This document shows, piece by piece, positions 15,725 through 23,744 of a DNA stretch of 45,559 nt. This DNA is from CAZVWQ01 sp964631275 (lineage in GTDB: Bacteria > Patescibacteriota > JACMRA01): assembly GCA_964631275.1 (NCBI GenBank), contig CAZVWQ010000009.1, forward strand, positions 1-45,559, given 5' to 3'. Under the pieces are notes generated by a model, which worked only from the letters and a program-made list of their open reading frames with translations, was not told the DNA's origin and ran no database searches. Each line of letters starts with the position of its first letter. Within the stretch, counting starts at the first letter, position 1. The translations under genes and the position numbers were made by a program.

Positions 15725-18045
15725 ACTTTAAAAAAATAAAAACCAAATTTTCTAAGATTTTAGCTTTTTTATGCTTAGCTAGTGTTTTTTTGTCTTTTTT
15801 GTTGGTAATAAGTGGAGAGGCTGCTACTTATTTTTTTTCACCTGCAAGCAAAGAATTTTTGTTAAGTTGTAGGTCGACTGTAGATATTGTTATCGATGCC
15901 AGTAATGAAAATTCTAACGCAGCTGATATTGAGCTTTATTATAAACCTAGTGAGATAAATATCATTGACAGCCAGCCAAATATTCCAGGAATTCAAATTA
16001 AACCGGGTAATGCTTATGAAAGTTATTTTGGTAACGAAGTAGATACTCAAACTGGTAGAATTAGACTTGCTGGAGCTTCTTTTGTTGGTAACCTTAATTC
16101 TAAAAAAACCTTTGCAACCATAGAATTTACCTCTAAAGAAAATATTACTCAGACTTCTTTTGAAATTCTTTTTGACGGAATTGGAGCTACTTTGGATAGT
16201 AATATAGCCGATGCTTCTACTAGTTTAGACTTACTTACTGGAGTTACTAATGCCACTTACACTTTTGTCACTGGGCCTTGTTTTGCTGATAAAGAACCTC
16301 CAAGTATAGTCTACCAAAATCCTAAAGCACATGCAAAAGACGTACCAACTAATGCAAGTACTAATATTAAAATAACAGATAACCAAAGTGGTGTTGATTT
16401 GGAGTCGATAATATTTGATATTAATAATGAAATATACCGTGTTAGTGATCCAGAAGTTAGTTACACTGGAGAACCTCTTAATTATAATTTTGTAATTAAT
16501 CCTAGAATTCCAATCAAAACAGAAGTAGAAAACTTTATCAAAACAGAAGCTAAAGATCTAGCTAACAATAAAAACTCTAGGCAAATAGTCTTTAATATAC
16601 CTGATATAGTCTGCCCTGCTCCTGACCTAACTGGTGGGGATAACGATACTGATGGGGATGGTATTCCTAATTCAGAAGACGATACTCCAGGAGGTATTGG
16701 CACAATAGATGATCTTGATGGGGATGGTATTCCTAACAGTGAAGATTTAGATATAGATGAGGATGGTATTCCTAATTTTCTTGACTATGATCTTGACGGG
16801 GATGGTGTTGTTAACTATTATGATGACGACATAGATGGGGATGGTGTTGTTAATGAAGAAGATCCTGATATAGATGGGGATGGTGTTGTTAATGAGGACG
16901 ACCCTACCCCAAGAGGTGTCGGAACTAGAGATGATATAGATGGGGATGGTATTCCTAATGAAGAAGATCCTGATATAGATGGGGATGGTGTTGTTAACTA
17001 TTATGATGATGACATAGATGGGGATGGTGTTCCTAACAGTGAAGATTTAGATATGGATGGGGATGGTGTTGTTAATGAGGACGACACTACCCCAAGAGGT
17101 TTTGGAACTAGTAATGATCTTGATGGGGATGGTGTTGTTAATAAAGAAGACCCTGATATGGATGGGGATGGTATTCCTAACGAAGGAGATCCTGATATAG
17201 ATGGGGATGGTGTTGTTAACTATTATGATGATGACATAGATGGGGATGGTATTGTTAATACTATAGACCCTGATATGGATGGGGATGGTGTTGTTAATGA
17301 GGACGACCCTACCCCAAGAGGTATCGGAACTAGTAATGATCTTGATGGGGATGGTATTGTTAATAAAGAAGACCCTGATATGGATGGGGATGGTGTTGTT
17401 AATTTTTTTGATACTAGTCCAAAAGGAAAGAAAAATATTGAACCTTCGTTTGTAAATCCATCAGAAAATTTTGGAACATTAGAACAAACAGGACCACTTG
17501 ATTTTTTGATTACACCTAACCTTTTGAGCTCTCCTTTTTGGAATAATTTGAGTAGATTTCTTAGATCTATTGGTTTTATATTTTTACTTAACCTACCTTT
17601 ATTATTGATTAGTTTATTGTTGTGGTTTAATCGTAAACAAATTCTAGAAGGTAAAGCCGAAGAAGGTAGCAAAATCTTTGACAATGTGGAAGTCGGTCTA
17701 TACGAGCTAGGAACTAAAGAAGGTAGAAAAATAGATTCTACGCAGTCTAATAAAGCTGGTGATTATTACTTCTTTGTGCAACCAGGTCTATACACTGCTA
17801 GAGCTACTAAAAATGGCATAGTTTATATCGAAGAATTGAACTTAATAGCTAATAGAAATCTAAAATACTACATGTGGAGAATGTACCCTGGAATTGTAAC
17901 TATGGGTTATCTCTTTAGTATTTATAGTTTATTAGCTGGCCCATCTATTCCTAATCTAGTTGTTTTTGCTGTTTATTGTGTTCTTTTTTCTTATCAACTT
18001 TATAGATATTCAACTGACAAGCACAATAGACTTCAGCCGAAATAA
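15721..18045 (+). CDS. Cohesin-like surface protein on a thrombospondin-3 calcium stalk
   Basis: 774 residues from the ATG inside the ATGA overlap with the dockerin-like gene; the in-frame TTG six bases earlier is less likely. Order: signal peptide (1-35); cohesin-like domain (~36-185), with SPASKEFLL, TVDIVIDASNENSNAADIEL and FATIEFTSK; Ig-like domain (~192-295); about twenty thrombospondin type 3-like calcium repeats (DxDGDG(I/V)(P/V)N, ~305-563); a linker; a membrane helix (~612-636); a carboxypeptidase-regulatory-like beta domain (~650-715); and two more hydrophobic helices (~720-765). The cohesin would project outward on a rigid calcium-loaded stalk. The beta domain would face the cytoplasm if the first helix spans the membrane, which is unusual. 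Binding to the upstream dockerin is inferred. Confidence 0.75.
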   Translation: MNFKKIKTKFSKILAFLCLASVFLSFLLVISGEAATYFFSPASKEFLLSCRSTVDIVIDASNENSNAADIELYYKPSEINIIDSQPNIPGIQIKPGNAYESYFGNEVDTQTGRIRLAGASFVGNLNSKKTFATIEFTSKENITQTSFEILFDGIGATLDSNIADASTSLDLLTGVTNATYTFVTGPCFADKEPPSIVYQNPKAHAKDVPTNASTNIKITDNQSGVDLESIIFDINNEIYRVSDPEVSYTGEPLNYNFVINPRIPIKTEVENFIKTEAKDLANNKNSRQIVFNIPDIVCPAPDLTGGDNDTDGDGIPNSEDDTPGGIGTIDDLDGDGIPNSEDLDIDEDGIPNFLDYDLDGDGVVNYYDDDIDGDGVVNEEDPDIDGDGVVNEDDPTPRGVGTRDDIDGDGIPNEEDPDIDGDGVVNYYDDDIDGDGVPNSEDLDMDGDGVVNEDDTTPRGFGTSNDLDGDGVVNKEDPDMDGDGIPNEGDPDIDGDGVVNYYDDDIDGDGIVNTIDPDMDGDGVVNEDDPTPRGIGTSNDLDGDGIVNKEDPDMDGDGVVNFFDTSPKGKKNIEPSFVNPSENFGTLEQTGPLDFLITPNLLSSPFWNNLSRFLRSIGFIFLLNLPLLLISLLLWFNRKQILEGKAEEGSKIFDNVEVGLYELGTKEGRKIDSTQSNKAGDYYFFVQPGLYTARATKNGIVYIEELNLIANRNLKYYMWRMYPGIVTMGYLFSIYSLLAGPSIPNLVVFAVYCVLFSYQLYRYSTDKHNRLQPK
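16634..17415 (+). repeat. In-gene tandem repeats encoding the calcium stalk
   Basis: About twenty in-frame units carry the core GATGGGGATGGT followed by ATTCCTAA or GTTGTTAA. Larger blocks recur: AACTATTATGATGA(T/C)GACATAGATGGGGATGGT occurs three times (starting near 16813, 16996 and 17218), and GAGGACGACxCTACCCCAAGAGGT three times (near 16896, 17077, 17299). Codon choice is near-uniform across units, which suggests recent duplication or gene conversion. Confidence 0.85.
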
Positions 18046-18199
18046 ACTAAAAAAACACTATTCATAACTTTGTTAATTACTCTAAATTATCTCTTAATGA
18101 GCAAATAAATCCCTTATTTAGGTAAATAGTAAACCTCCCTACGATAAAACAAACTTTTCTTAAAGAATAAAGTAAAAATCAACAAAAATAAAATTTAGT

Positions 18200-18276
18200 T
18201 AAAATTCTAGTTTAAATTGATTTAATCAAACTCAAACCTTTTTTGTTAAATCATAATTTAGTTAGCATTTGAGCAT
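18200..18276 (-). mobile_element. Family A MITE-like element, diverged and truncated
   Basis: Reverse orientation: the left end reads (minus strand) TATGCTCAAATGCTAACTAA, followed by ATTATGATTTAAC. The other end is degenerate. It lies in the convergent gap between the cohesin-like and LspA-like genes. Confidence 0.5.
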
Positions 18277-18296
18277 AAACTAAAAAATAGACAAAA

Positions 18297-18761
18297 TTAA
18301 CTTATAAGACTGCTTTTTTTCATTTTTTTCTCTTCTGGCTTTTTGACTAGCCAAACACTAATATTTAGTAAAAATAAACCCATAAAAATCTGTAAATCAG
18401 CTAGATTAATATAAGCAAATCCAATAGACATGTAGTCAGCTACTGAGTTCCAGATTAGCTTTTCGGCAAAGTTACTATAAACACCCGCCATTATAAAAAC
18501 CACATTTACTGGGCTAAAGTTTATAATTTTGTACTGAAAAGAAATAAAAGAAACAAACAAAATAATCCCAATCGAACCAATATAGCCAAAGTTATATCCA
18601 ATTGGATTAGTGTTAGGTACAAAAAAAATATTAGACTCTCTAACTATCCAAGAAATTGACAAATTAATTAATAATATTACTACAATCCAAAAATAAGGCT
18701 CATGTTCGAGATACCAAGTTCGAAAAAAAAATTTAATTTTAGATAAATATTCAGATAACAC
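18297..18761 (-). CDS. Signal peptidase II-like (LspA) membrane protease
   Basis: LspA cleaves lipoprotein signal peptides within the membrane. This 154-residue protein has four hydrophobic helices. The conserved C-terminal region reads AGVYSNFAEK, then VADYMSIGF, then YINLADLQIFMG, matching the LspA pattern G-x-x-x-N-x-x-(D/E)-(R/K), V-x-D and N-x-A-D. The two Asp residues of VADY and NLAD correspond to the catalytic pair. The N-D-R motif is altered to N-F-A-E-K, so it is divergent. The start is GTG at 18761; a TATAAG box ends seven bases upstream, which would make it a leaderless GTG start. Related low-similarity LspA homologues exist in candidate-phyla bacteria. No prolipoprotein transferase is nearby. 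Confidence 0.7.
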   Translation of the reverse strand: MLSEYLSKIKFFFRTWYLEHEPYFWIVVILLINLSISWIVRESNIFFVPNTNPIGYNFGYIGSIGIILFVSFISFQYKIINFSPVNVVFIMAGVYSNFAEKLIWNSVADYMSIGFAYINLADLQIFMGLFLLNISVWLVKKPEEKKMKKSSLIS

Positions 18762-18768
18762 GGCTAAG

Positions 18769-18774
18769 CTTATA
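18769..18774 (-). promoter_or_regulatory. -10 box placed for a leaderless GTG start
   Basis: TATAAG on the minus strand, followed by seven bases and the GTG of the LspA-like gene. No good -35 box at 16-18 bases. Confidence 0.3.
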
Positions 18775-18979
18775 ATTACAAATATACAAAATTATCAGGT
18801 CTTTTATAGACTCTTGTTTTTTATTAATTGAGATTAAAATTTATTATCTAATATAACTGTCTTATAGTAGAGTTTAATAAGGAGTTTTATATTTCCTATA
18901 CTTAAACCCGTATACCAATTAGATATTTTGGGTATCTAAACTTACACAACTTCCGCAAAATTAATCAAAAATTACCATC

Positions 18980-19085
18980 TATACTAAACTGTTAGCTAAT
19001 CAGTGAGCTTTTCTGACTCTGTTTTCCTTATTTAATCAAAATAAAACCTTCAGTTCAATCATAATTTAGTTAGTATTTGGGTATA
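18980..19085 (-). mobile_element. Family A MITE-like element, complete reverse copy
   Basis: 106 bp from TATACTAAACTGTTAGCTAA to TTAGTTAGTATTTGGGTATA. The termini form an imperfect inverted repeat of about 20 bp. Confidence 0.7.
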
Positions 19086-19123
19086 TCACTAAATCATAGT
19101 GTTTGTGCGAAAACTGTGTATAT

Positions 19124-20281
19124 TTATTCTAGTTCAGATCTGATTTTTTGTAAAACTGTTTTTTGTTCTTTGGTTAATTTTTTTGGCATTATAAATTCTA
19201 AATTTACAAAATGATCACCTTTTATTCCTGAATTATTAAGCTTAGGCATGCCATGATTTTTAATTCTTAATTTTGACTGAGGATTGGTACCTTCTGGAAT
19301 TACCATCTGCACTTTACCCCAAACAGTATAGACATCAACTTCAGTACCTAGTAAGGCATCTAAATAGTTAACTTTAACTGTCGAATAAATATCCAAACCT
19401 TCGCGTTCAAGCTCTTTATGATCTTTAATATGAACATTCAAAAAAAGATCTCCTGAGGTAGAGCCTTTGTACCCAGCCTGGCCTTTTCCAGTAACTCTAA
19501 TTCTATCGCCATTTCCAACACCTACTGGTACTTTAACCTCTAGGGTTTCAATTTCTTCTACAACTCCTTTACCATCACATTTTTGACAGGCTTCCTCAAA
19601 AACTTTACCAACACCTTCACATGTAGGACATACAGATTCTTGTTGAACTACTCCAAAAATTGTACTCATTCTTTGATAAACTCTACCACTGCCTTTACAG
19701 GTAGGACAAGTTGAAACCTTAGAACCTGGCTCACCTCCTTCACCATGACATCTATCGCAAGTTATTTTATGTTTTACTTGGATTGTTTTGGCTAATCCTT
19801 GAGCTGATTCTTCTAGAGTTAACTGAAAATCCAATTCTAGATCTATACCTTTTTTACGGCTAGTTCTGGATCTGGTTCGAGTCGAACCTCTACTACCAAA
19901 ACCTGTGCCACTGGCTCCGCCAAAAAAAGCATCTACAAAATCTTGTAAATCATCAAACGAAGAAACACCTTGAGGACCCCCTGCCCCAAAATTGAACTCG
20001 AATCCCTGACCTCCCGAAAATCCAGAAAAACCTTCAAAGCCACCAGGACCTACTCCACCTTGAGTAGGGTCAACTCCGAAGCGATCATACTGACTTCTTT
20101 TAGCTGGATCACTTAATACCTGATAAGCATTATTGATTTCTTTAAATTTAGTTTCGGCTTCTTTATTGTCAGGGTTTTTATCAGGATGGTATTTGTGAGC
20201 TAATTTTCGATAAGCTTTTTTGATTTCGTCAGTTGTGGCTTCTTTTTTAATTCCTAGAATTGAATAATAATCTTGAGCCAT
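19124..20281 (-). CDS. dnaJ: Chaperone DnaJ (Hsp40)
   Basis: DnaJ delivers unfolded substrates to DnaK and stimulates its ATPase. The 385-residue protein is a complete type I DnaJ. It has a J domain (residues 3-67) with the HPD triad in KYHPDKNPDN, a Gly/Phe-rich linker (~75-130), and four zinc-binding repeats (CDRCHGEG, CPTCKGSG, CPTCEGVG, CQKCDGKG). A C-terminal substrate-binding region follows with VPVGVGNGDRIRVTGKGQAG. The start is the ATG at 20281 (MAQDYYSILG). An ATG 14 codons upstream overlaps the -35 box of a near-consensus promoter, so it cannot be transcribed from there. No dnaK or grpE is in the window. Confidence 0.96.
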   Translation of the reverse strand: MAQDYYSILGIKKEATTDEIKKAYRKLAHKYHPDKNPDNKEAETKFKEINNAYQVLSDPAKRSQYDRFGVDPTQGGVGPGGFEGFSGFSGGQGFEFNFGAGGPQGVSSFDDLQDFVDAFFGGASGTGFGSRGSTRTRSRTSRKKGIDLELDFQLTLEESAQGLAKTIQVKHKITCDRCHGEGGEPGSKVSTCPTCKGSGRVYQRMSTIFGVVQQESVCPTCEGVGKVFEEACQKCDGKGVVEEIETLEVKVPVGVGNGDRIRVTGKGQAGYKGSTSGDLFLNVHIKDHKELEREGLDIYSTVKVNYLDALLGTEVDVYTVWGKVQMVIPEGTNPQSKLRIKNHGMPKLNNSGIKGDHFVNLEFIMPKKLTKEQKTVLQKIRSELE

Positions 20282-20294
20282 AAATCTTAGCAAG

Positions 20295-20323
20295 ATTAGA
20301 CTGAATTTGCTAATTTTTGTCAA
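20295..20323 (-). promoter_or_regulatory. Near-consensus dnaJ promoter with a ~6-base leader
   Basis: Minus strand: TTGACA (20318-20323), 17-base spacer, TCTAAT (20295-20300, five of six). The transcript would start near 20288, leaving about six bases before the ATG at 20281. No CIRCE-type inverted repeat is seen. Confidence 0.65.
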
Positions 20324-20651
20324 CTTATAAACTTATAAATAATATGCAAGTACAGACCAAACTTGCTTCAGAGGGCCTTAGGGTTCTGGGCGATAAAAGG
20401 TGGGTAAGGTTATAAATGTAAAAGTTGGTAGTAATTTAGGTATAACTTCTAGTAATCTTATACAAAAAAGTCATAAATCGCTCCTATTTCAAGCTTCAAA
20501 AAAATATTTGATAGAAATTTTTAAACGGGTTCTATAGATTAACCATAGCTATACTCAATCTACTTTCAAAATTTACATAATTTTTAATGCAAGAAGTCTA
20601 TGTTTAATCGTCCAATATTTATCTTTATCTAAAGGCTTCTAAGTTAATTAA
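20324..20651. other. Gap with a GC-richer patch and family E remnant
   Basis: Bases ~20344-20415 are clearly richer in G and C than the surroundings and contain a 23-codon ATG frame (MQVQTKLASEGLRVLGDK...). A family E fragment follows (~20555-20600). No supported gene. Confidence 0.4.
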
Positions 20652-21110
20652 TCAAAAATCAAACTTTGTTCCAAACTCTTGGTTAACTTCTTGACTTGAT
20701 CTAAAAACCTTAACCCCAAGATTCTCGGCTTTAGTTAATTTACTCCCAGGCTCCTCGCCAGCCAAGATGAAACTTGTATTCTTAGAGACCGAACCTGTAA
20801 CTTTGGCTCCTAATTTTTCTAATTCTTCTTTGATAATATCCCTAGAAGTCAAAAAACTACCAGTAATAACCACAGTTAAATCTTTTAGCTTGAGACCTTT
20901 AGTTTCCAATTCTTCCCAAATTATTTCTGGAGCTTTACCTTCAGATTCTAATTGTATAAATTTTTTTTTGATTATCTTGTACTCATCGGATTTAAAATAA
21001 TTACTAAAATTCTGAGCCAAAACCTCACCTATACCTTTGATCTGGATTAGTTCTTGCGAGGTTAATTTTTCTAACTTATCTAAAAATTCAATTATAGTAA
21101 TTGTAGTCAT
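20652..21110 (-). CDS. Standalone HhH-BRCT protein resembling the tail of DNA ligase LigA
   Basis: A 152-residue protein. Residues ~12-45 carry a helix-hairpin-helix motif (SQELIQIKGIGEVLAQNFSN), and ~72-150 a BRCT domain (LKDLTVVITGSF, LGAKVTGSVSKNTSFILAGE, GSKLTKAENLGVKV). This order and wording match the C-terminal end of bacterial NAD-dependent DNA ligase, whose adenylation, OB-fold and zinc domains are absent. The upstream gap to 21534 contains no ligase-like frame. It is either a genuine small DNA-binding/BRCT protein or a relic of a broken ligA. The intact ATG, stop and conserved motifs favour a functional gene. Binding to nicked or damaged DNA is inferred. Confidence 0.75.
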   Translation of the reverse strand: MTTITIIEFLDKLEKLTSQELIQIKGIGEVLAQNFSNYFKSDEYKIIKKKFIQLESEGKAPEIIWEELETKGLKLKDLTVVITGSFLTSRDIIKEELEKLGAKVTGSVSKNTSFILAGEEPGSKLTKAENLGVKVFRSSQEVNQEFGTKFDF

Positions 21111-21534
21111 GAGATTATATAATTAAGTAAAACTACCATAGTTTTCTAAGAAAATACTAAATATAGTCGGCTTAAAGATAAAATGTCTACATTTAGTAGC
21201 AAAATTAACTTTTTGCGAAAACTTTGTAAGACTAATTTTCTTTTTACTCAAAAAATAGGCTTTTTAATTAAAACTAAATCAGAATTTATTATAAAATAAA
21301 AAAAACGGGTTTGAGTGGTTTGAGTATATTTTAAAGTAAAAAATACTAGATTTACGAAAACTACTACTTTTATTTTGTTTATTCAAAAGAATTAAATATT
21401 TTATCAGATTTTGAGGCAAACAATTAATTATTTATATAACAAATCTTATTTTAGATTTAATCAACATATATTTGTGACTTTATAAAATATAAAACTAATA
21501 TGTTCTAAAGGCTATTTAGAAATAGAGGTCAAAT
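21111..21534. other. Non-coding gap with a family D remnant
   Basis: Bases ~21190-21232 (TACATTTAGTAGCAAAATTA ... TTTTTGCGAAAACTTTGTAAG) resemble the right half of family D (28934-29024 reversed). The rest is AT-rich with nothing recognisable. Confidence 0.45.
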
Positions 21535-21993
21535 TTACTTTGAACTACGTATAACTTCTGCCAATCTTTCTACCCATTTTGGAACTAATTTGTCTATCAT
21601 TTTGATTGGGTCAGTTCCAATTCTCAAAGCTGGAGTAACCAACTGGCCGTTTTTTTCTTGAATTTTTTCTTCTAAAATTGTAGCCGCTTCGGTTAGATAT
21701 TCGGGGTAATATTTTGTGTCACCGAGCCCAATTACTGCAAACTTATGGCTTTTCCAGTTTTGGTTGCTAAATTCTTTAATAAAATTTTTAAAATGATCTT
21801 CTAAAGTCCCTTGATTATAGGTAGGGCTAGCCAAAATTGTTAGATCATAATCTTTAATTTCAGTTGGTTCAGATACATCTACTCTTTTTTTGGTTACTTC
21901 AAAACCTTTATTAGATAACATTTGCCTAACTTTTTCAACGACTAAACCAGTATTGCCGCCAACTGTAGAAAAAACAATCAAAACTTTAGACAT
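21535..21993 (-). CDS. Flavodoxin
   Basis: A small FMN-binding electron carrier of 152 residues, normal for short-chain flavodoxins. It begins KVLIVFSTVGGNTGLVVEKV, in which the S-T-x-x-G-N-T loop binds the FMN phosphate. It continues with YDLTILASPTYNQGTLEDHF and FAVIGLGDTKYYPEYLTEA, the two loops that stack on the flavin ring. It is divergent from the YgjP-like gene, with only 47 bases between them. Electron partners are not encoded nearby; radical SAM enzymes such as the Elp3-like protein need a low-potential donor, so a link is possible but unproven. Confidence 0.9.
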   Translation of the reverse strand: MSKVLIVFSTVGGNTGLVVEKVRQMLSNKGFEVTKKRVDVSEPTEIKDYDLTILASPTYNQGTLEDHFKNFIKEFSNQNWKSHKFAVIGLGDTKYYPEYLTEAATILEEKIQEKNGQLVTPALRIGTDPIKMIDKLVPKWVERLAEVIRSSK

Positions 21994-22000
21994 GATTAAA

Positions 22001-22006
22001 ATAATA
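22001..22006 (-). promoter_or_regulatory. -10 box for a leaderless flavodoxin transcript
   Basis: TATTAT on the minus strand, then seven bases, then the ATG at 21993. No good -35 box at 17 bases. Confidence 0.35.
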
Positions 22007-22040
22007 TTCTAAAAAAGCTATACAAAGCTAAGATTGTCAA

Positions 22041-22841
22041 ATGAATGAAATTTTTCCTTATAATTTTATCCTCGAAAGATCAAAAAGAAAAACTCTAAGC
22101 ATAGTTATTTCCGAAGATTCTAAAATTACAGTTAAGGCTCCATACCGCCTCAGCGAGACTAGGGTTAAAAATTTTTTGTACCAAAAAAAATCTTGGGTAG
22201 ACAAAATAATACAAAAACAAAAAAGAAATAAAATTAAAAATAAAAGAATTAAACAACAACTAGAAGATACTAACTCTATCTTTTTGTTTGGTCAAATCTA
22301 CAGAATCCGTGGAGAAGGAGCTTTATCTGCAAATCCAAAAACCAACAACCAGAATATAGAAGACTTTTGGAGTCAGCATTTTAAAATACAAAACAAAGAA
22401 ATATTTTTGTCAGAGTTTGTTATTAAATTTAAAGATCTAAATAAAAAAATTGAAGATTATAAAAACTGGCTCTTAAAAAATCATATCATAGAAAAAATTG
22501 ATTTTTATTTACCTCAGCTAAGACTGTCAGAAGATCCAAAAATTGACCTAAAAATAAAAACTCTGAAGTCCAAGTGGGGAAGTTGTAAATACCAAATAAT
22601 TCCTAGAAGATTAAAAATTTTATCTAGAGTTTTACCCAGAAAAGTCTTGTTAACTTTTAATTCTAAACTGTCTAGCTTGCCAGTAGAGATTATCGACTAT
22701 GTAATTGTGCACGAATTATGCCATATTTTAGAGCCTAATCACTCAAAAAAATTCTGGTCAGAAGTAAAAAAAATATACCCAAATTACGAAAATTCAAGGA
22801 AATGGCTAAGACAAAAATCAAGTGAATATACTTTGGATTAA
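22041..22841 (+). CDS. YgjP-like (DUF45) zinc metallopeptidase
   Basis: A 266-residue protein. The N-terminal half shows SKRKTLSIVISEDSKITVKAP and a lysine-rich helix. The C-terminal half contains LKSKWGSC, a family signature, and the zinc site VIVHELCHILEPNHSKKFW (His224, Glu225, His228, third ligand probably His234). It ends with YPNYENSRKWLRQ. This matches the YgjP/DUF45 family of predicted soluble metallopeptidases, related to SprT and WSS1 proteases. The substrate is not known. Residues ~60-130 are longer and more lysine-rich than in typical members. Sixty bases separate it from the downstream permease gene in the same direction. Confidence 0.88.
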   Translation: MNEIFPYNFILERSKRKTLSIVISEDSKITVKAPYRLSETRVKNFLYQKKSWVDKIIQKQKRNKIKNKRIKQQLEDTNSIFLFGQIYRIRGEGALSANPKTNNQNIEDFWSQHFKIQNKEIFLSEFVIKFKDLNKKIEDYKNWLLKNHIIEKIDFYLPQLRLSEDPKIDLKIKTLKSKWGSCKYQIIPRRLKILSRVLPRKVLLTFNSKLSSLPVEIIDYVIVHELCHILEPNHSKKFWSEVKKIYPNYENSRKWLRQKSSEYTLD

Positions 22842-22886
22842 AAAAACTGGCATAAATAAAAAAAATGTTTTAAACTAAACCAGATA

Positions 22887-22892
22887 TATAAA
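22887..22892 (+). promoter_or_regulatory. -10 box just before the TauE-like gene
   Basis: TATAAA, eight bases before the ATG at 22901; any leader would be about one base. The -35 region is poor, so read-through from the YgjP-like gene is also possible. Confidence 0.3.
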
Positions 22893-22900
22893 ATTACCAG

Positions 22901-23632
22901 ATGGAATTAACCTTAACTCAGATTTTAATTGCTGTTAGTATAATCTTTATAGCTTATTTTGTAGCTTCTATTACTGGTTTTGGCGATGGTCTAATTAGCG
23001 TGCCTTTGCTAGCCTTAATTGTTGATATAAAAATGGTCATTCCAATTTTGGCAATTACCGGAATTATACTGAATCTAGACATTCTTAGAAGAAATAAGAC
23101 TTATCTAAACCAAATATATAAAAATGTTATCTATATAATTTTAGGTGGAATAGTTGGAGTAGCTATTGGAACTTTTTTACTCTCTTCTTACAACGATAAT
23201 TTTTTACAGAGATTTTTAGGATTCTTGATTTTAATTTTTGCTTTGAATACATTATTTAATAGAAGTTTTAATATTCCCAAAAACAGATTTTTGGACTTTA
23301 TTGCTGGATTATTTTCAGGATTTTTACAAGGGGCTTTTAATATTAACTCTCCTCCTCTAGTGATTTATTATTCTAACCAAAAGATAGAAAAAACACTTTT
23401 TAGAGCTACCTTAATTTTGATATTTAGTATTGTTGGCATCTGGCAAATAAGCTTTTTGATAGTTACTAATTTAATCGATGTTTTTACTATACTAAGTTCA
23501 GTGACTTTAATTCCGATAATTCTTTTAGCTAGCTATTTAGGTCATCGTGTGCATCTTACAATTAACCAAAAAGTTTTTAATATTTTAGTCTCTGTCCTTT
23601 TATTTGCTTCGGCTTTTTTTCTTATTTTTTAG
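22901..23632 (+). CDS. TauE/SafE-family membrane permease
   Basis: A 243-residue polytopic protein with about seven or eight hydrophobic helices. The first repeat contains SITGFGDGLISVPLLALI, the conserved G-F-G-x-G-x-(I/L)-x-V-P motif of the TauE/SafE (sulfite exporter, formerly DUF81) family. The second repeat contains AGLFSGFLQGAFNINSPPLV, the matching G-x-x-x-G-x-x-x-G-x-x-G-x-x-x-P motif. Members export small sulfur- or carbon-containing anions; the substrate here cannot be assigned. The stop codon is two bases before a family E repeat. It may be co-transcribed with the YgjP-like gene. Confidence 0.85.
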   Translation: MELTLTQILIAVSIIFIAYFVASITGFGDGLISVPLLALIVDIKMVIPILAITGIILNLDILRRNKTYLNQIYKNVIYIILGGIVGVAIGTFLLSSYNDNFLQRFLGFLILIFALNTLFNRSFNIPKNRFLDFIAGLFSGFLQGAFNINSPPLVIYYSNQKIEKTLFRATLILIFSIVGIWQISFLIVTNLIDVFTILSSVTLIPIILLASYLGHRVHLTINQKVFNILVSVLLFASAFFLIF

Positions 23633-23634
23633 TT

Positions 23635-23744
23635 TATGCTCAATTCACTTTCAAAATTCATTATTTTTCAATCTTAAAAAGTCATAAAATACGTTCAAAA
23701 TTTATATTTAATCCATTATCAAATTTGATTACGAAATGAATATA
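23635..23744 (+). repeat. Family E interspersed repeat, second long copy
   Basis: TATGCTCAATTCACTTTCAA through GATTACGAAATGAATATA. Its last TATA is also the first TATA of the adjoining family A element, consistent with insertion of A at a TA in the end of E. Confidence 0.6.

Larger units (their letters stand above)
18762..19123. other. Non-coding gap with nested repeats
   Basis: A family D-like end (ACAACTTCCGCAAAATTAATC, ~18947-18967) and a partner end (GTTTGTGCGAAAACTGTG, ~19099-19116) flank a complete family A element at 18980-19085, suggesting that A inserted into an older D-like element. Confidence 0.5.

Noticed and set aside
16634..17415. CRISPR-like or non-coding tandem array
   Set aside because: The periodic DNA is in frame with a long open reading frame and encodes classic DxDGDG calcium repeats.
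17223..17684. Antisense 153-codon frame across the calcium-repeat region
   Set aside because: It is the reverse-strand shadow of the low-complexity repeats; its composition (Ser/Pro/Ile) only mirrors the GATGGGGATGGT units.
20282..20323. Upstream ATG extending DnaJ by 14 residues
   Set aside because: It overlaps the -35 box of a near-consensus promoter, and MAQDYYSILG is the usual DnaJ start.
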